Source: Rostratula benghalensis (taxonomy: Eukaryota; Chordata; Aves; Charadriiformes; Rostratulidae). Taken from it: a DNA stretch of 64,000 nt. How positions within the stretch are numbered: the stretch's first letter is position 1; each line of letters begins with the position of its first letter. The notes below the pieces were generated by a model. The model was not told the DNA's origin. It saw only the letters and a program-made list of their open reading frames with translations, and made no database searches. The position numbers were made by a program, and so were the translations under genes. The stretch lies in the NCBI GenBank assembly GCA_013399305.1, contig VXAI01000193.1, positions 173,662 to 237,661 of the forward strand. Direction: 5' to 3'. Below are positions 11,763-57,100 of the stretch, in pieces.

Positions 11763-14700
11763 GTATATACAAACATGTACTTACTTATTTTCGTTTTGCT
11801 TCCGTTAGGTGTGTGGAAAAAGCTGGTAAGCTTTTTGAACTCAGTGTCCCTACAGCTGGTTGTTGAAAAGCTTGCCTGTTTTTTTACGACTGTATCATTT
11901 GGCTTAATAGAAGCTTCTGCCTCTCCCTACAGATCTTGTTTCTGTTGCACAATGTGGCTGCACTGATAATGGCAGTTGTTTATATCCTCACCAATTAATG
12001 TGACTGTAATGGTTACCTCTCAGACTTCGAAGGAGAAAGTAGGAATCGAAGTCATGGGAAGCATCAATTTTTATTACGCTGCCTCCTGGCATGGAGAGAA
12101 AGCTCCGAAGGTTAGAGGAGGGCCACGGCAAACCTTCCTCCAGGCATAAATGTAGGATCCTGACACCACAAAAATGAGTGCCCATGAGATTCCCCCTCCA
12201 AGAACATTACAGTCTGAGTCAGGGCCTCCTTTCAGAACCCATCCCTGCTTTATCCAGCCACATGGCTGGTCCCCACGAATGTCACAGCAGCCACGTGTCA
12301 CCATAGCTGAGCCTGGTGCATGGCTGGTCAGCCAGAAAGCAGCCACAAGCCCAAGCCACTGCCTCTAGGAAGGGCCGAGTTAAATATAACACACCAGATA
12401 TTCGGGTTTACAGAGCTCTTAATTTTATTTTATCCCCCTCCCCCCTCCTTTTTTTTTTTAAATCACTTAGATTTTTAAAAGACAAAAGGAAGACACCATG
12501 TGAAAACATCACTATGGAAACATCACGGGCTCACTTGCACTCGCCTGCCAAGCGACTACCTAACCCAAGTTTTACATCCTATTGGATCACTCTTGGCCAT
12601 CTGCTCTCCTTCAAACTTCTCCGAATTCCTTATTTCCCTGAAAAGTTCATTTTTAGAAAAGGAGGGAGGAGGAGGCAAGGGGAGAATCCGGCGTTCTTGG
12701 CTCGAGCTGAGCTATTGTGAAAAAGGAAGATAAACTCACTTTGGGGCAGCCCCTTAAAAAGACAAAGATCCGTGTTTTGCAAAGTAATTTCACAGAAAAT
12801 ACCCCGTTTCTAGATGGACTTTAATGATAAGAGTATATATTGGCAGCCAGGAGGCAAAACAAATAAACAGCTGCTTCTAGTGCTCTGGCACTAATTGTCT
12901 TCCTCTCCCCTGCTCTCATTTAGCGGCAAATGTATTTTCTTCTAAAATGCAGCAGTTACTGCCTACACTGGAGCTGTTGGCTGCAGGCTCCCCAGCCTCG
13001 CTCCAAATAAAACACAGAAATAGATTTCCTGCCAAGCACCGGGGAAGTTTGAAGACTTTAGTTTTTAAAAACATAATCTTTTTATCAGTGCCCTGAGCCT
13101 GCCAAAGGTAATTATGGGCCACGGCGCATTTCACATTAACGCATGGGACCTACAGACATTTCAAAAGCTTGATGCAGGAACTCCATAAACGTACGTACCG
13201 AAAAATAAATTAATTAAATTAAACTGTCATGTAAAGATATCACTTAATTTCGCCGAGCGGAAGACGCTCTTAATGGGAATGGAATGGATCAGCGAGCATT
13301 TCAAAACCCAAAGCTATAATTTCAGTTGAGGCTCTCCTCTGGTGCGCGAGTCACAAGATGTATTTATTACAGCCTTGGAGAGTCAATTGTAATCGCTTTA
13401 GCAGAGACAAAGCCGGGCTCTTGTGCTTCCTTGCCCTCCTATAACTGGGTCGATGGCTTTCGATGCCCAGGCTATGGGCAGGCAAACCAAAGGCTGGAAT
13501 GAAACCTCCTTTGCCGGTGCAGAACTGGCAAAAACCGCAGTCCAAGGTAAACCCAAGGCTGCAGCGTTCGTATTTATTTATCAAGCAGCAAAGGGGTGGT
13601 GTTGGGGAGAGAGAGGGGGGGAATGGTAATGCGAAGCTTTTCAACTTCTTTAAATAAAGCAGTTGAATATATTCACTGCTGCTCTTCAGGCCTGCGATGT
13701 GGCAGCCGAGACACAAATAGATAAAAATAACTGAAAGCGCTGTGCAAATGAATAGCATTATTTATAAGCTGCTGCTCCGAGTTCTCCAGGTGGCTGTAAC
13801 AATTAAAGCTGTTGCTCTTCCAACAACTACAGCCTCAGCCTGAGCCCTCTGTCCCCAGCAAGCAGGTAGCAAGGCTTCCTCCAGGCTGTGACCCACCACC
13901 TCCTGGTCCCCAAGATGCTTCTGGCGTGTTTGGCTGCAGGATTTTATCTATTTGGGTCTCGAAGCAGGATTTTATTCGGTAGCAACGGTTACAAACCAAG
14001 CCTGTGCTCCACAGCCAGGAGCAACTGTCCTCTCCTTGCTGAATAAGCGTTCCAAGAACGACTCAAATCTTTTTTCTAACGTTCTTCTTTCAGTATTGGC
14101 CAATTCCCTTTCTTGTTAAGCTCACTTTCTGATCTGGAGCACTGAAACTGGGCAGCTCAGCGGGTTGTAACTGTCGTGGCTGCCTCCTGCCTTCTTCCAG
14201 CCACTGAGATGTTCCTCTGAGCCTGACCCTAGACCCTTCTGCCCAGGGTCTCCATCATTTCTTGCAGAAGGCCCACATTTGTGTACCTGACAAACACAAA
14301 CCTCGTGGTTAGGAAGAGCTGCAGCATGGTGGTGAGGGACAACTGCCCCAGGCCGACAGGACCAGCCCCCATGGGCTCCTGCAGCCACCGAGGTGGGAGC
14401 CTGGAAGAGACAGCCACGAGCCTGCCAGCTGTGATGTCCCACCACAGCTCTGAGCAGCAGCTTCTCTTCAAACATAAGTTAATTACCTTCTTTGATTAAA
14501 ATACCCCCATAACGATACGCATTCTTGATCACAAAATAGGATTTTTAAGGAGAATGGGCTACATTTTTGCTTTCAGTGTAATCTTTTAGCAGTTTGTTCC
14601 CCAAGCTAATGATTATACTGAAAAAAACACACATCCAAATGTGCCTTTTCATACCTTTTCATACTAGACTGGGTTTTTTCTTTTGCTCATTCATTATGCT

Positions 14701-15310
14701 ATATACAGTAAACAGAAGCATTTTTCATAACCTTTCTGTAACACAATAGTTTTTAGCTTGCTACGCTGCTCCTTTCATCCCCCTTTTCTAACACACACAT
14801 TATTACCCTTGATCACTCTTAAGATAAATTTTTGCCTTTGTCACCCTCTTGAGCCTCCTTTGGCTTTGAACGGGACTTAAAACCATTTTCTCAGGGACAG
14901 GTGACCACCGACTGCTGTGACAAAACCTTTCCGTTCCACTTCTAAGGACTGCAGACTTGGACACAGCTTTTGAAAGCACATCCTGTCCTTCTACCAGCAA
15001 TCTTCCTACTTATTTTCATGGCTCCTACTGTCACCCTACCCAAATATTAACAAGATCCTTTTTTGAGAGAAGGCAATGGGGAAGGAAAGTGTTCTCAGCC
15101 TTTCTGTAGAAAAACAGGAGCCAAGAGATTTAGGTCCTGCTCCAAAACATGTAGGCTCCAATTCCTGCTGTTACTGGGGTCAGTGAAAAGAAGTCCAACA
15201 CCTTCATTTAATTTGGGCTTCATTAACTTCTGCAAGGCTGAAGTTGAGAACAGACTGTCTGTATCTGTATAGATAAATAGCTATCTTCTATCAATCAGCA
15301 GCCAAATACC
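11763..15310. promoter_or_regulatory. Repeat-poor interval, candidate conserved noncoding elements
   Basis: For about 3.5 kb I recognise no CR1, LTR or coding exon. This is the longest such gap in the intergenic part. The part from about 12,400 to 13,800 is AT-rich with many ATTA/TAAT cores (for example around 13,200-13,230 and 13,650) and scattered CpGs retained in otherwise AT-rich sequence, as is common in vertebrate developmental enhancers. That it is regulatory is inference; conservation cannot be measured from one sequence. Confidence 0.3.
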
Positions 15311-15820
15311 ATCTGGAGCACTGTGTCCAGTTCTGGGCTCCCCAGTTGAAGAACGACAGAGAAGTGCTGGAGAGGGTACAGCAGAGGACCACAAAGATGA
15401 TGAGGGGCCTAGCACATCTCTCTTAGAAGGAAAGGCTGAGGGACTTGGGTCTTTTTAGTCTGGAGGAGAGAAGGCTGAGGGGGATCTGATCAATGCCTAT
15501 AAATACTTAAAGGGTGGGTGTGAAGAGGAAGGGGCCAGTCTTTTTTCAGTGGTGCCCAATGACAGGACAAGAGGAAATGGCCACAAACTTGAACATAAAA
15601 AGTTCCATCTAAACAGGAGGAGGAACTTCTTCATTTTGAGGGTGGCAGAGCCCTGGCAGAGGCTGCCCAGAGAGGTGGTGGGGTCTCCGACTCTGGAGAC
15701 ATTCAAACCCCACCTGGACACATTCCTGTGTAACCTGCTCTGGGTGGACCTGCTTTGGCAGGGGGGTTGGACTGGATGATCTCCAGAGGTCCCTTCCAAC
15801 CCCATGTCATTCTGTGATAA
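15311..15820 (+). mobile_element. CR1 LINE fragment, sense, about 510 bp
   Basis: It starts in CR1 coding or 3' sequence ('atctggagcactgtgtccag', 'ttctgggctccccagttgaa'), runs through 'ggaggaacttcttcattttg' and the 'gctttggcaggggggttgga' block, and ends in 'gtcattctgtgat'. An internal open frame is a remnant of the element. Confidence 0.93.
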
Positions 15821-16735
15821 CCACAGGTGTGACCATTTATTTCCAATAAAGCCATCAATCATTAAACATGGTCTTTTCCCAATTAGTTTTTCCTGCTGAG
15901 CTGTCTGGCTCATGAGCTCCAAAGCTGAGAAGACCTACACAGGGTCACAACTTCTTCTGCTTATGGAAGGGAAAAGGCTGAAATGGTGCTGGAATAGCCA
16001 GGAGAAGGCCACGGGCACCAGTCAAAGGGCTTAAGTTAAAGGACCACTATTTCTAAACTCTGAAAATAGCTATTAAGGTAAAAAAGCTTCTTTCCCTTGT
16101 CACTGTGTAAACAATGAGTAAATACACAAAATGCAAATTCCAAGCTAAAAGGAGCAGTGGTGAGCAAGGAGTGCTTTTCATGCTATTTAAAAATACTTCT
16201 GAAAGTGTTTTATTGGAATTGTCAGTTTTTATGGTCACTGAATTCTAATCACACAGTTATATTTAAAAAAAAAAAAAAAAAAGTTAAGGCATTTCTCACT
16301 GAATATCAGCCGAAGAAACTCCAAGCAGTTTCATGCTTAAGATAAGCAGCCACTAAGAGGTACCTAATGAGGATTGAACTGTACTCGTGCTTTTAATTCA
16401 TCAGTGGAACTGCAAGGCCCTCTTCTGGATTATAAATTACTGCACCGGCGAGCAAAGTGCATGCAAATGACAAAGCCACCCAAGAGTACGAAAAGATGAA
16501 CAGCCCAGAGGTAATTTCTTCGTGCTAGTACCACTTTCATCTCCTGCTCTCACATCCATCACTCAGCTCGCTTTGGTTACTAGAAACTGGTAGCCAAGAA
16601 CTTCCAACTTCTTGGCGGATCCTTAACGACAGAACATCCCTTTTGCTCGTACGCATGAGGGGGGTGAGCAGGCTGAAGGGGGTTATGGGGAGTTTCTCCA
16701 CAAAGTTGTGTGAAGATCTGAGTAAAATGCTAATA
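15821..16735. other. Intergenic, no gene recognised
   Basis: Unique-looking sequence with one A-run (16,264-16,281). The segment at about 16,360-16,500 lacks repeat signatures and keeps a few CpGs in AT-rich context, so it is a weak conserved-element candidate. A minus-strand AATAAA hexamer lies at 16,208-16,213; whether it serves a long ADAT2 3' UTR is unknown. Confidence 0.4.
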
Positions 16736-16824
16736 ATCATGATGGGCTTTGTCAGTGTTGGGTTGATGGTTGGATGAGATGATCTGAAAGGTCCCTTCCA
16801 ACCTAGGCAATCCTGGGATTCTAT
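16736..16824 (+). mobile_element. Short CR1 3' terminus, sense
   Basis: Only the last 90 bases of a CR1 are present: 'gttggatgagatgatctgaa', 'aggtcccttccaacctaggc' and a terminal 'gggattctatg'. It is diverged in the middle and probably old. Confidence 0.8.
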
Positions 16825-17236
16825 GCTGTGCAGCCAAGTGACCCTTCCTTAGGCTCATCAGCAACAGCCTATGTGATCTAAGACACGTGATTCTGCATAT
16901 ACCTGTCTGCATATGTATGTGACTTGCAGGAGTTGTGTTTGAAAATCCAGCATATGCTAGAGGGGGTGTGAGAAACAATAAAGAACCACTGAACCACTGC
17001 AATGGTCTTACCAAGTCTTCCAAGGACTGTACAACTCCTTATATGCTTTTTGATTAAATGCACATGCAAGGGCTGTGAAGGTCTCACAAATGTCACCTTC
17101 CAAGAGATTCACTTGCATTTGCCTAAGCAAGCAGTCACTATGGAAAAGCAGGATGCTTCTCCACAGAGAAGAAAGAAAATATTCTAGAATGTGGTGGACA
17201 GAATGGCATAATTTAACAAATGGCCATCAGGTCAAG

Positions 17237-17787
17237 GGAGGTCATCCTGCCCCTCTCCTCTGCCCTGGTGAGGCCCCATCTGGAGTACTGTGTCCAGTTC
17301 TGAGCTCCCCAGTTCAAGAAGGGCAGGGAACTGGTGGAAGGGGTACAGCAAAGGGCTACAAAGATGATGAGGGGCCTAGCACATCTCTCTTACAAGGAGA
17401 GGCCAAGGGGCTTGGGTCTTTTTAGTCTGGAGAAGACTGAGGCGGGATTTGATCAATGCCTATAAATACTTCAATGGTGGGTGTCAAGAGGAAGGGGACA
17501 GTCTTTTTTCAGTGGTGCCCACTGAGAGGACAAATGGGCACAAACTTGAACATTAAAAGTTCAATCTAAACACAGGGAGGAACTTCCTCACTTTGAGGGT
17601 GGCAGAGAACTGGAAGCCTGCTCAGCTGCCCAGAGAGGTGGTGGAGTCTTCTTCTCCAGAGACATTCAACACGCACCCAGACACGTTCCTGTGCAACCTG
17701 CTCTGGGTGACCCAGATTTGGCAGGGGAGTTGAACAAGGTGATCTCCAGAGGTCCCTTCCAGGCCCAGATCATTTTGTCATTCTGTA
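17237..17787 (+). mobile_element. CR1 LINE fragment, sense, about 550 bp
   Basis: It has the same structure as the copy at 15,311 and a similar 5' breakpoint: 'ggccccatctggagtactgt', 'ttctgagctccccagttcaa', then 'gaggaacttcctcactttga', ending 'cattttgtcattctgtaacg'. It lies just downstream of the ADAT2 stop codon and may be transcribed as part of a long ADAT2 3' UTR. Confidence 0.92.
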
Positions 17788-18041
17788 ACGCATCCACTTG
17801 GCTGTGAACAAGTGAACTTGAGCCATAAATGTTTCTCTTTCTAAAAACAGCTACTTCTGCCGGGTCGTGTACAATAACAAGCAATCACACACACAGAAAC
17901 ACAGGACAGGTGGTATCTTATCTGTAAAAACTCTGTACAGAACATTAGACAGAGTACAGTGTACATTATAAAGAAGGAAGACACTGAAGAAACCTTCATG
18001 CATAATTTTTTGGTAAGTTTCTGTCTCCAATCAGCGCAGGG

Positions 18042-52159
<34,118 letters not shown>

Positions 52160-52827
52160 ACTGCACATTTATAGGAATGGATTGTGTATTTATAACAAAA
52201 TCCCTTGTGACTACTGATGAGACTTGGGTTAATTTTATAGTGGTGTAGGAGGAACAGACCAGCAGAAAGAACGTGCTGGGGGGGGAAAAAAAAAAAAAGT
52301 GGGAGTGAGCCCATATTTGTTCTCAAAAGAATCCTGTTTCAAACACCCATTAAAAATATTCTTGTGCAAAGAAACATTGTATGTAAAGACTTTTCTATTT
52401 AAAAAAAAAAAAAAAAGGGTTAAACTCTTCTAAAATTCATTATTTTTATTGCATCTGGGGGGCAGTATTGACACAAGTGATTTGCCTTGGGGGGAAAAAA
52501 GCCTAATGATAGAGCAGGGAGCAGCAGAATGAAGTGAAGCTGCTGCTTCTCCCCATTTTTTCTTTTTTATAAGGGGGGAAGAAAAAGCTCTCCCTTTAAC
52601 TTTACAAATGTTATTCCAAAGAGTCTCAGTCTTCAGAAAGCCTTTGCCAACTGCTGCGTGTTCCTCTTGAACAAGCTGAGGGAGGGTGCTCTCTCCTGCA
52701 TTTAATACTAAAGGAGTGTGGGTTTTTAGAAGTTCTCTCGTCTCTGCTGTTCAAACAGCTACACTGTACACATTCACTTGTAAATATTTTATCTTAATTT
52801 GTATTAATTTTGAGCCCAATTGTCTGT

Positions 52828-52833
52828 AATAAA
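52828..52833 (+). terminator. PEX3: PEX3 polyadenylation signal
   Basis: Canonical AATAAA 669 bases after the PEX3 stop, followed 20 or so bases later by a GT-rich run (gtgtttgtgtgtgtgtgtgt), the expected downstream element. The 3' UTR between is AT-rich with A-runs at 52,286 and 52,401. Confidence 0.85.
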
Positions 52834-52859
52834 ATATTTTAATGTAAAAATTGTGTTTG

Positions 52860-53675
52860 TGTGTGTGTGTTAACATTACTGGCAGGGAAGACAATCTCAT
52901 TTGCCCCATCACTTAATATAATATCAATATTTTAAGTTGAGTTTATTCTTTCATTTCAGTAATAGTTTTGCACTTCTTGAGGTTAGATGTGGTGTCAGAT
53001 GTGGTGCTGGGGGATCTGGTGTAGGGGAGAACGTTGTAGAGTGGGGCTGATGGTTGAACTCGATGATCCCAAGGGTCTCTTCCCACCTGAATGATTCTGT
53101 GATCACTCAGGAAAAAGAAACCTTTGGTTTATTTGAAACCATTAATGCTTTCTGTTGTCCTGTACCCCCCTCTCTGCAAGCTTCACACTGTGGGTCTGTC
53201 CCTACAACTGGGATGTGATGAGTTGTGGAATTTTTTAAGTTGGATACAATCTATCCTCTGCTCTAAATGTTGTCTCCTGGCCAAAGCTGGGGACCCCGGT
53301 AACTCCTGACTAGTTTTTGGGGGTTTGTTTTGGTTTGTTTTTTTTAAAAAAAAGGTAGTCATTGAAGTATTTGTTTTGTTTAATAGTCCACAGAAGGCAC
53401 CTTGGTAACTGTAAAAACAATGGCTGTAAATAAGAGTCAGCATTGACCATTTAAAATTATACAAAAACATCAAAAAAAAAAAAACCCTTCACACTTCATT
53501 TGTATGCCCAAAATGGTTAAGAATTGCTCCACAGTAAAAATTAATTATTTCTTCAGAAAAGAAAATGTATGTATGCTTTGCCTCCGTGTATTTATGACTA
53601 ATTCCTAACCCTTATAGGATTGTTCTTGCAGATACTCAGGTGCTGAAACTGCCAGCTGCTGCACACACCTGGAAA
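52860..53675. other. Convergent PEX3/FUCA2 intergenic gap
   Basis: About 800 bases between the two poly(A) signals. It contains one CR1 tail (52,984-53,103) and A/T runs near 53,330 and 53,475. No gene seen. Confidence 0.75.
52984..53103 (+). mobile_element. CR1 LINE 3' end, sense, diverged
   Basis: 'gatggttgaactcgatgatc', 'ccaagggtctcttcccacct' and terminal 'gaatgattctgtgatc'. It is similar to the diverged subtype at position 1. Confidence 0.82.
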
Positions 53676-53681
53676 TTTATT
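53676..53681 (-). terminator. FUCA2: FUCA2 polyadenylation signal
   Basis: AATAAA on the minus strand, the first such hexamer downstream of the FUCA2 stop (about 460 bases). A T-run on the plus strand lies beside it, so an A-run lies just upstream of the hexamer in the transcript. Alternative sites cannot be excluded. Confidence 0.6.
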
Positions 53682-54136
53682 TTTTTTTTTCCTCTAAAAT
53701 CGACAGTTTTTACTGTATGGTTTTGTGGAATTTGAGATTCCTTGCCTTAGAGAAGGTTTACAAGGTTTACAACTGACCTTAATGTATTTGCTGTCTGATT
53801 GATTGCACCCTGGCCTGAGCTGGCTTCGTTCTTTCTCAGGGCTTTAAAAATTTAGTGCCCGTTTTCCCCCCACCCCCATTCTTCACCCACTAAAACCAAA
53901 GAGCTCAAGGTAAACCCTGTTTTCCCACAGGTTCAAAGAAACAAGTTGTAGGCTGGGATTCAACTTCCAAGCACTAGATTTCAACGTGAGGGTCATTCCG
54001 TTCCATCCTTCTTAATAAAAGTGAAATTATTGCTGTTCCTCAGTCAAGCAAGCAAGAGTTAGAAACCAGTAATGGCCAAGAACTGGGCAAAAAGCATCTG
54101 CATTCCCTGCCAGCCAGGGCTCCAGCAGCACAAGGC

Positions 54137-57100
54137 TCAGTTTACATCAGTCAGTTGCAAAGTCCAGCCCCACTGACAGGGCAGTTGCTTAGGAGTTAAT
54201 TGAGGTAGAGTGATTAGGATTCCCTTTTCTCCCAGTGCAACCCATTTCAGCGGTTCCTCGTAGCCAAGCAGCTTCACCTGAGACAGAAACACACACTAGA
54301 ATCAGAACAGAGCCTTTTCAAAGGGTAGGTGTGGGTGTGACATCCATGGCCTCAACTTCTGACTGCCCAAGATGCACATCTAGGGTGACCTGTTATTTAG
54401 GCTGCCTGGGCAACAAAAACTTCTGTGTGCAAACCTTTGACTTGGAAGCACTGTGCCTTTAGAGCAGGTTCAGTATCACAGAATGGTTTGGGTTGGAAGG
54501 GACCTTAAAGATCAAGCTCCAACCCCCCTGCCGTGGGCAGGGACACCTCCCACAGGACCAGGTTGCTCAAAGCCCCATCCAGCCTGGTCTTGAATATCAC
54601 CAAAGTCATGAGGATGGATATTCATCAAGAAAGGTCACGGTGAGTTAGAGCCTACATAGGGACAGCAGGGTTTGGGGTTTTTTTTCCCTGCTATTTGGCC
54701 TCTTTCTACAATTCTTAGTTTGCAAGCTAAAGCATATCCCAGCAATAATTCAGTCTAACTTTGTTGGAGAAGAAACTTCCCACTGGGAGGACAAAGACAA
54801 GGAGGTCCCTGAATGAAAACAAACATTTTGCTGGGTCTCTGCCAACATACTCTGTCCTCAGAGCTGTTCCCAAAGAGGCCAGAAACTAAAATAACCACCG
54901 ATGGAACACGACAAATCCTAGAGGGGTGTTTTGGGGGTTTTTTTTGGTCAGAAGATGTTCATTACACTGTGTGTTGAAAGGCTCACTGTTCCAACAGGGA
55001 AGGGGGCAGTGGGGACGGGAGTGTCTCTTACCTGTGTTTCTCCAAGCTTAGCCTGTGGCTCACCAAGCTGCAGCATCCCATAGAGGGGCCAGGTGAGGAA
55101 GATGGCATTGACTCTGCCTTCTTTAGGGCTGAAAGTGTACCTGGTTGGAAGGAGGGGAACAGAAACACGTCAGCTCTTCCTTGTACGTTTTCTGAAGTCA
55201 TACATAAAGTGCTTTCAGACTGGGCAGATTTGAAAAGTCAGCATTAATTACATATTCACACACGTAGCCATCTTTTCAGAGCGTTTTAATAAAGCACTGT
55301 TCCTTGAACACAGGTTCCAACAAACCAGAGGTAACAGAGACACTGAAGAACTGGATTTGGAGGTAAGCCCCTAAGAACTCGCTGCTGCTCAGCCATCCAG
55401 GAAGGAGGTACTTGCAGGGCAGGGGGAATCATTAACAGGTAACTGTGGGTTATATTCAGAAAAATATGGCAATTCACATCTACACACAAACATTCCACTA
55501 AAAATATTAATCAGAGTACGTGTGACAGCAAAGATTCCACCTTGCATAGCCAGTTTTTTTAAAAAACGGAGCTGCAGCAGGCATTTATCTGCACCATGTC
55601 CTTGGAAATCTTGTCTCATCCACTTGAAAAATTCCTCCCCTCATTTGGTTACAATTTTTTATGGCTCTTGGCTAAACAGTCGACAGATCAGCATTTCAAG
55701 GCTCAAAGATAGAGTCCCAAATCCTACTGGGACCAGGAGTAAAAAAACTACCGAGGAAGAGGAGAGGGTCAGGACCACGACCCTGATGAAGGCTGTGAGG
55801 CATGAAGGCAGAGGAGAGTCCAGAGACTGGCTGAATTTAGTGACCAAACAACTGCTGTTACCTCCCCACGTGTTTTTACCTTAAAAAGAAACACAGGATG
55901 TGCTGGACCCATTTCTATTTTCTTTCTCTCCCCTCTCTCTTTGAACAGTGACACCAAGTATTCCTTTGCACGGATACAGACCTCCTAGCACTTCCAGATT
56001 TCCAGGCTGTATCTTTTTTTTATAGTTTCTGTTGCCAGCTACACTATGAAACAGGAGATCACTAAGGGCACGCTGGCAACCTTCCCTCAGCCTTGTGCTG
56101 AAACTACAGTCTCTGCTATCCCTTCTCTACCTGCAGCTTTGTAGGTATTTTACGTGCAGTGACTTAAACCGGTAAAAGGGTTACATTTCCTCACGGCAGA
56201 CAGCCCCAAGCTGGTGACTGCCCCAAGATCCGAGTCATTAAGAATTTCAACAATTTCCCACCCGCTGCTGCTGTTTACTCAGCAGCCTTACCACAGGTCT
56301 GGTGTCACCGTGTCGTTCTGGGCTCTCCAGGGTTTCGTTCCATGGATGGCTGCTCCGTTGAGGCTCAGCCAGGCACCCATCTGCCGCAGGCGTTCCTCAA
56401 ACACAACCGCGATGCGACCGTCGCGAGTGGGCCCAATATTCACCAAGAGATTTCCTCCGCAAGACACTGTTTCTACGAGTTGCTGAAATGGTTTTCAACA
56501 CCACAGACGGAGCATATGGTTAGGGCTAAGGAAATTGTGTACTTGAATTTATTCCTACGGGCAGGCACGCTGCTTCAGAAGGATCAACTGCACGAGTTAC
56601 GTCACCGCTGCCCCCTTAGACTTTGGGGGTCATCCCAGCAGTCAATACAGAATTTAAGCGCCCATTAACAAAGCTCTGCTGACAATTTTGATGGCAGAAG
56701 GCAGCCCAAAATTACATTTTTGCAGCAATATGTCTGACGTTAGAATCGCATCTTAAAACTTTCTAACATTTCAACTTCTGCAGCAATTTCATGAGGGTTG
56801 GACCAATAGGACGGATAGGTGAATCCTGTCCACAAAAGGAAAATAAGGTTAATAGATGCCCCTGGGTTTTAAAAAGGCTGAGATGTAATTTCATTTTCCT
56901 CTGCTGCTCTCCCTATTTTAGGGAGAAAGCTGTAAAACACGAGGAATCCTTCTACAGAGTCCATATGTATTCGTGCTCACATCCACACTGCCCTCCAGAG
57001 ATCACGGACCGAGCTGCACAAGTCTGAGTAACAGACAGCTGGAAAGAAGCTACTGAATGAATGAAAACCTTCTGCCTCTGCAAAGAGGTTTCTTCAACTG

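Noticed and set aside
1..18000. Expected upstream neighbour AIG1
   Set aside because: I looked for the AIG1 C-terminal exons (GPGARIIFFG-like and the EEEKEKPK-type tail) and did not find them, so no AIG1 feature is called.
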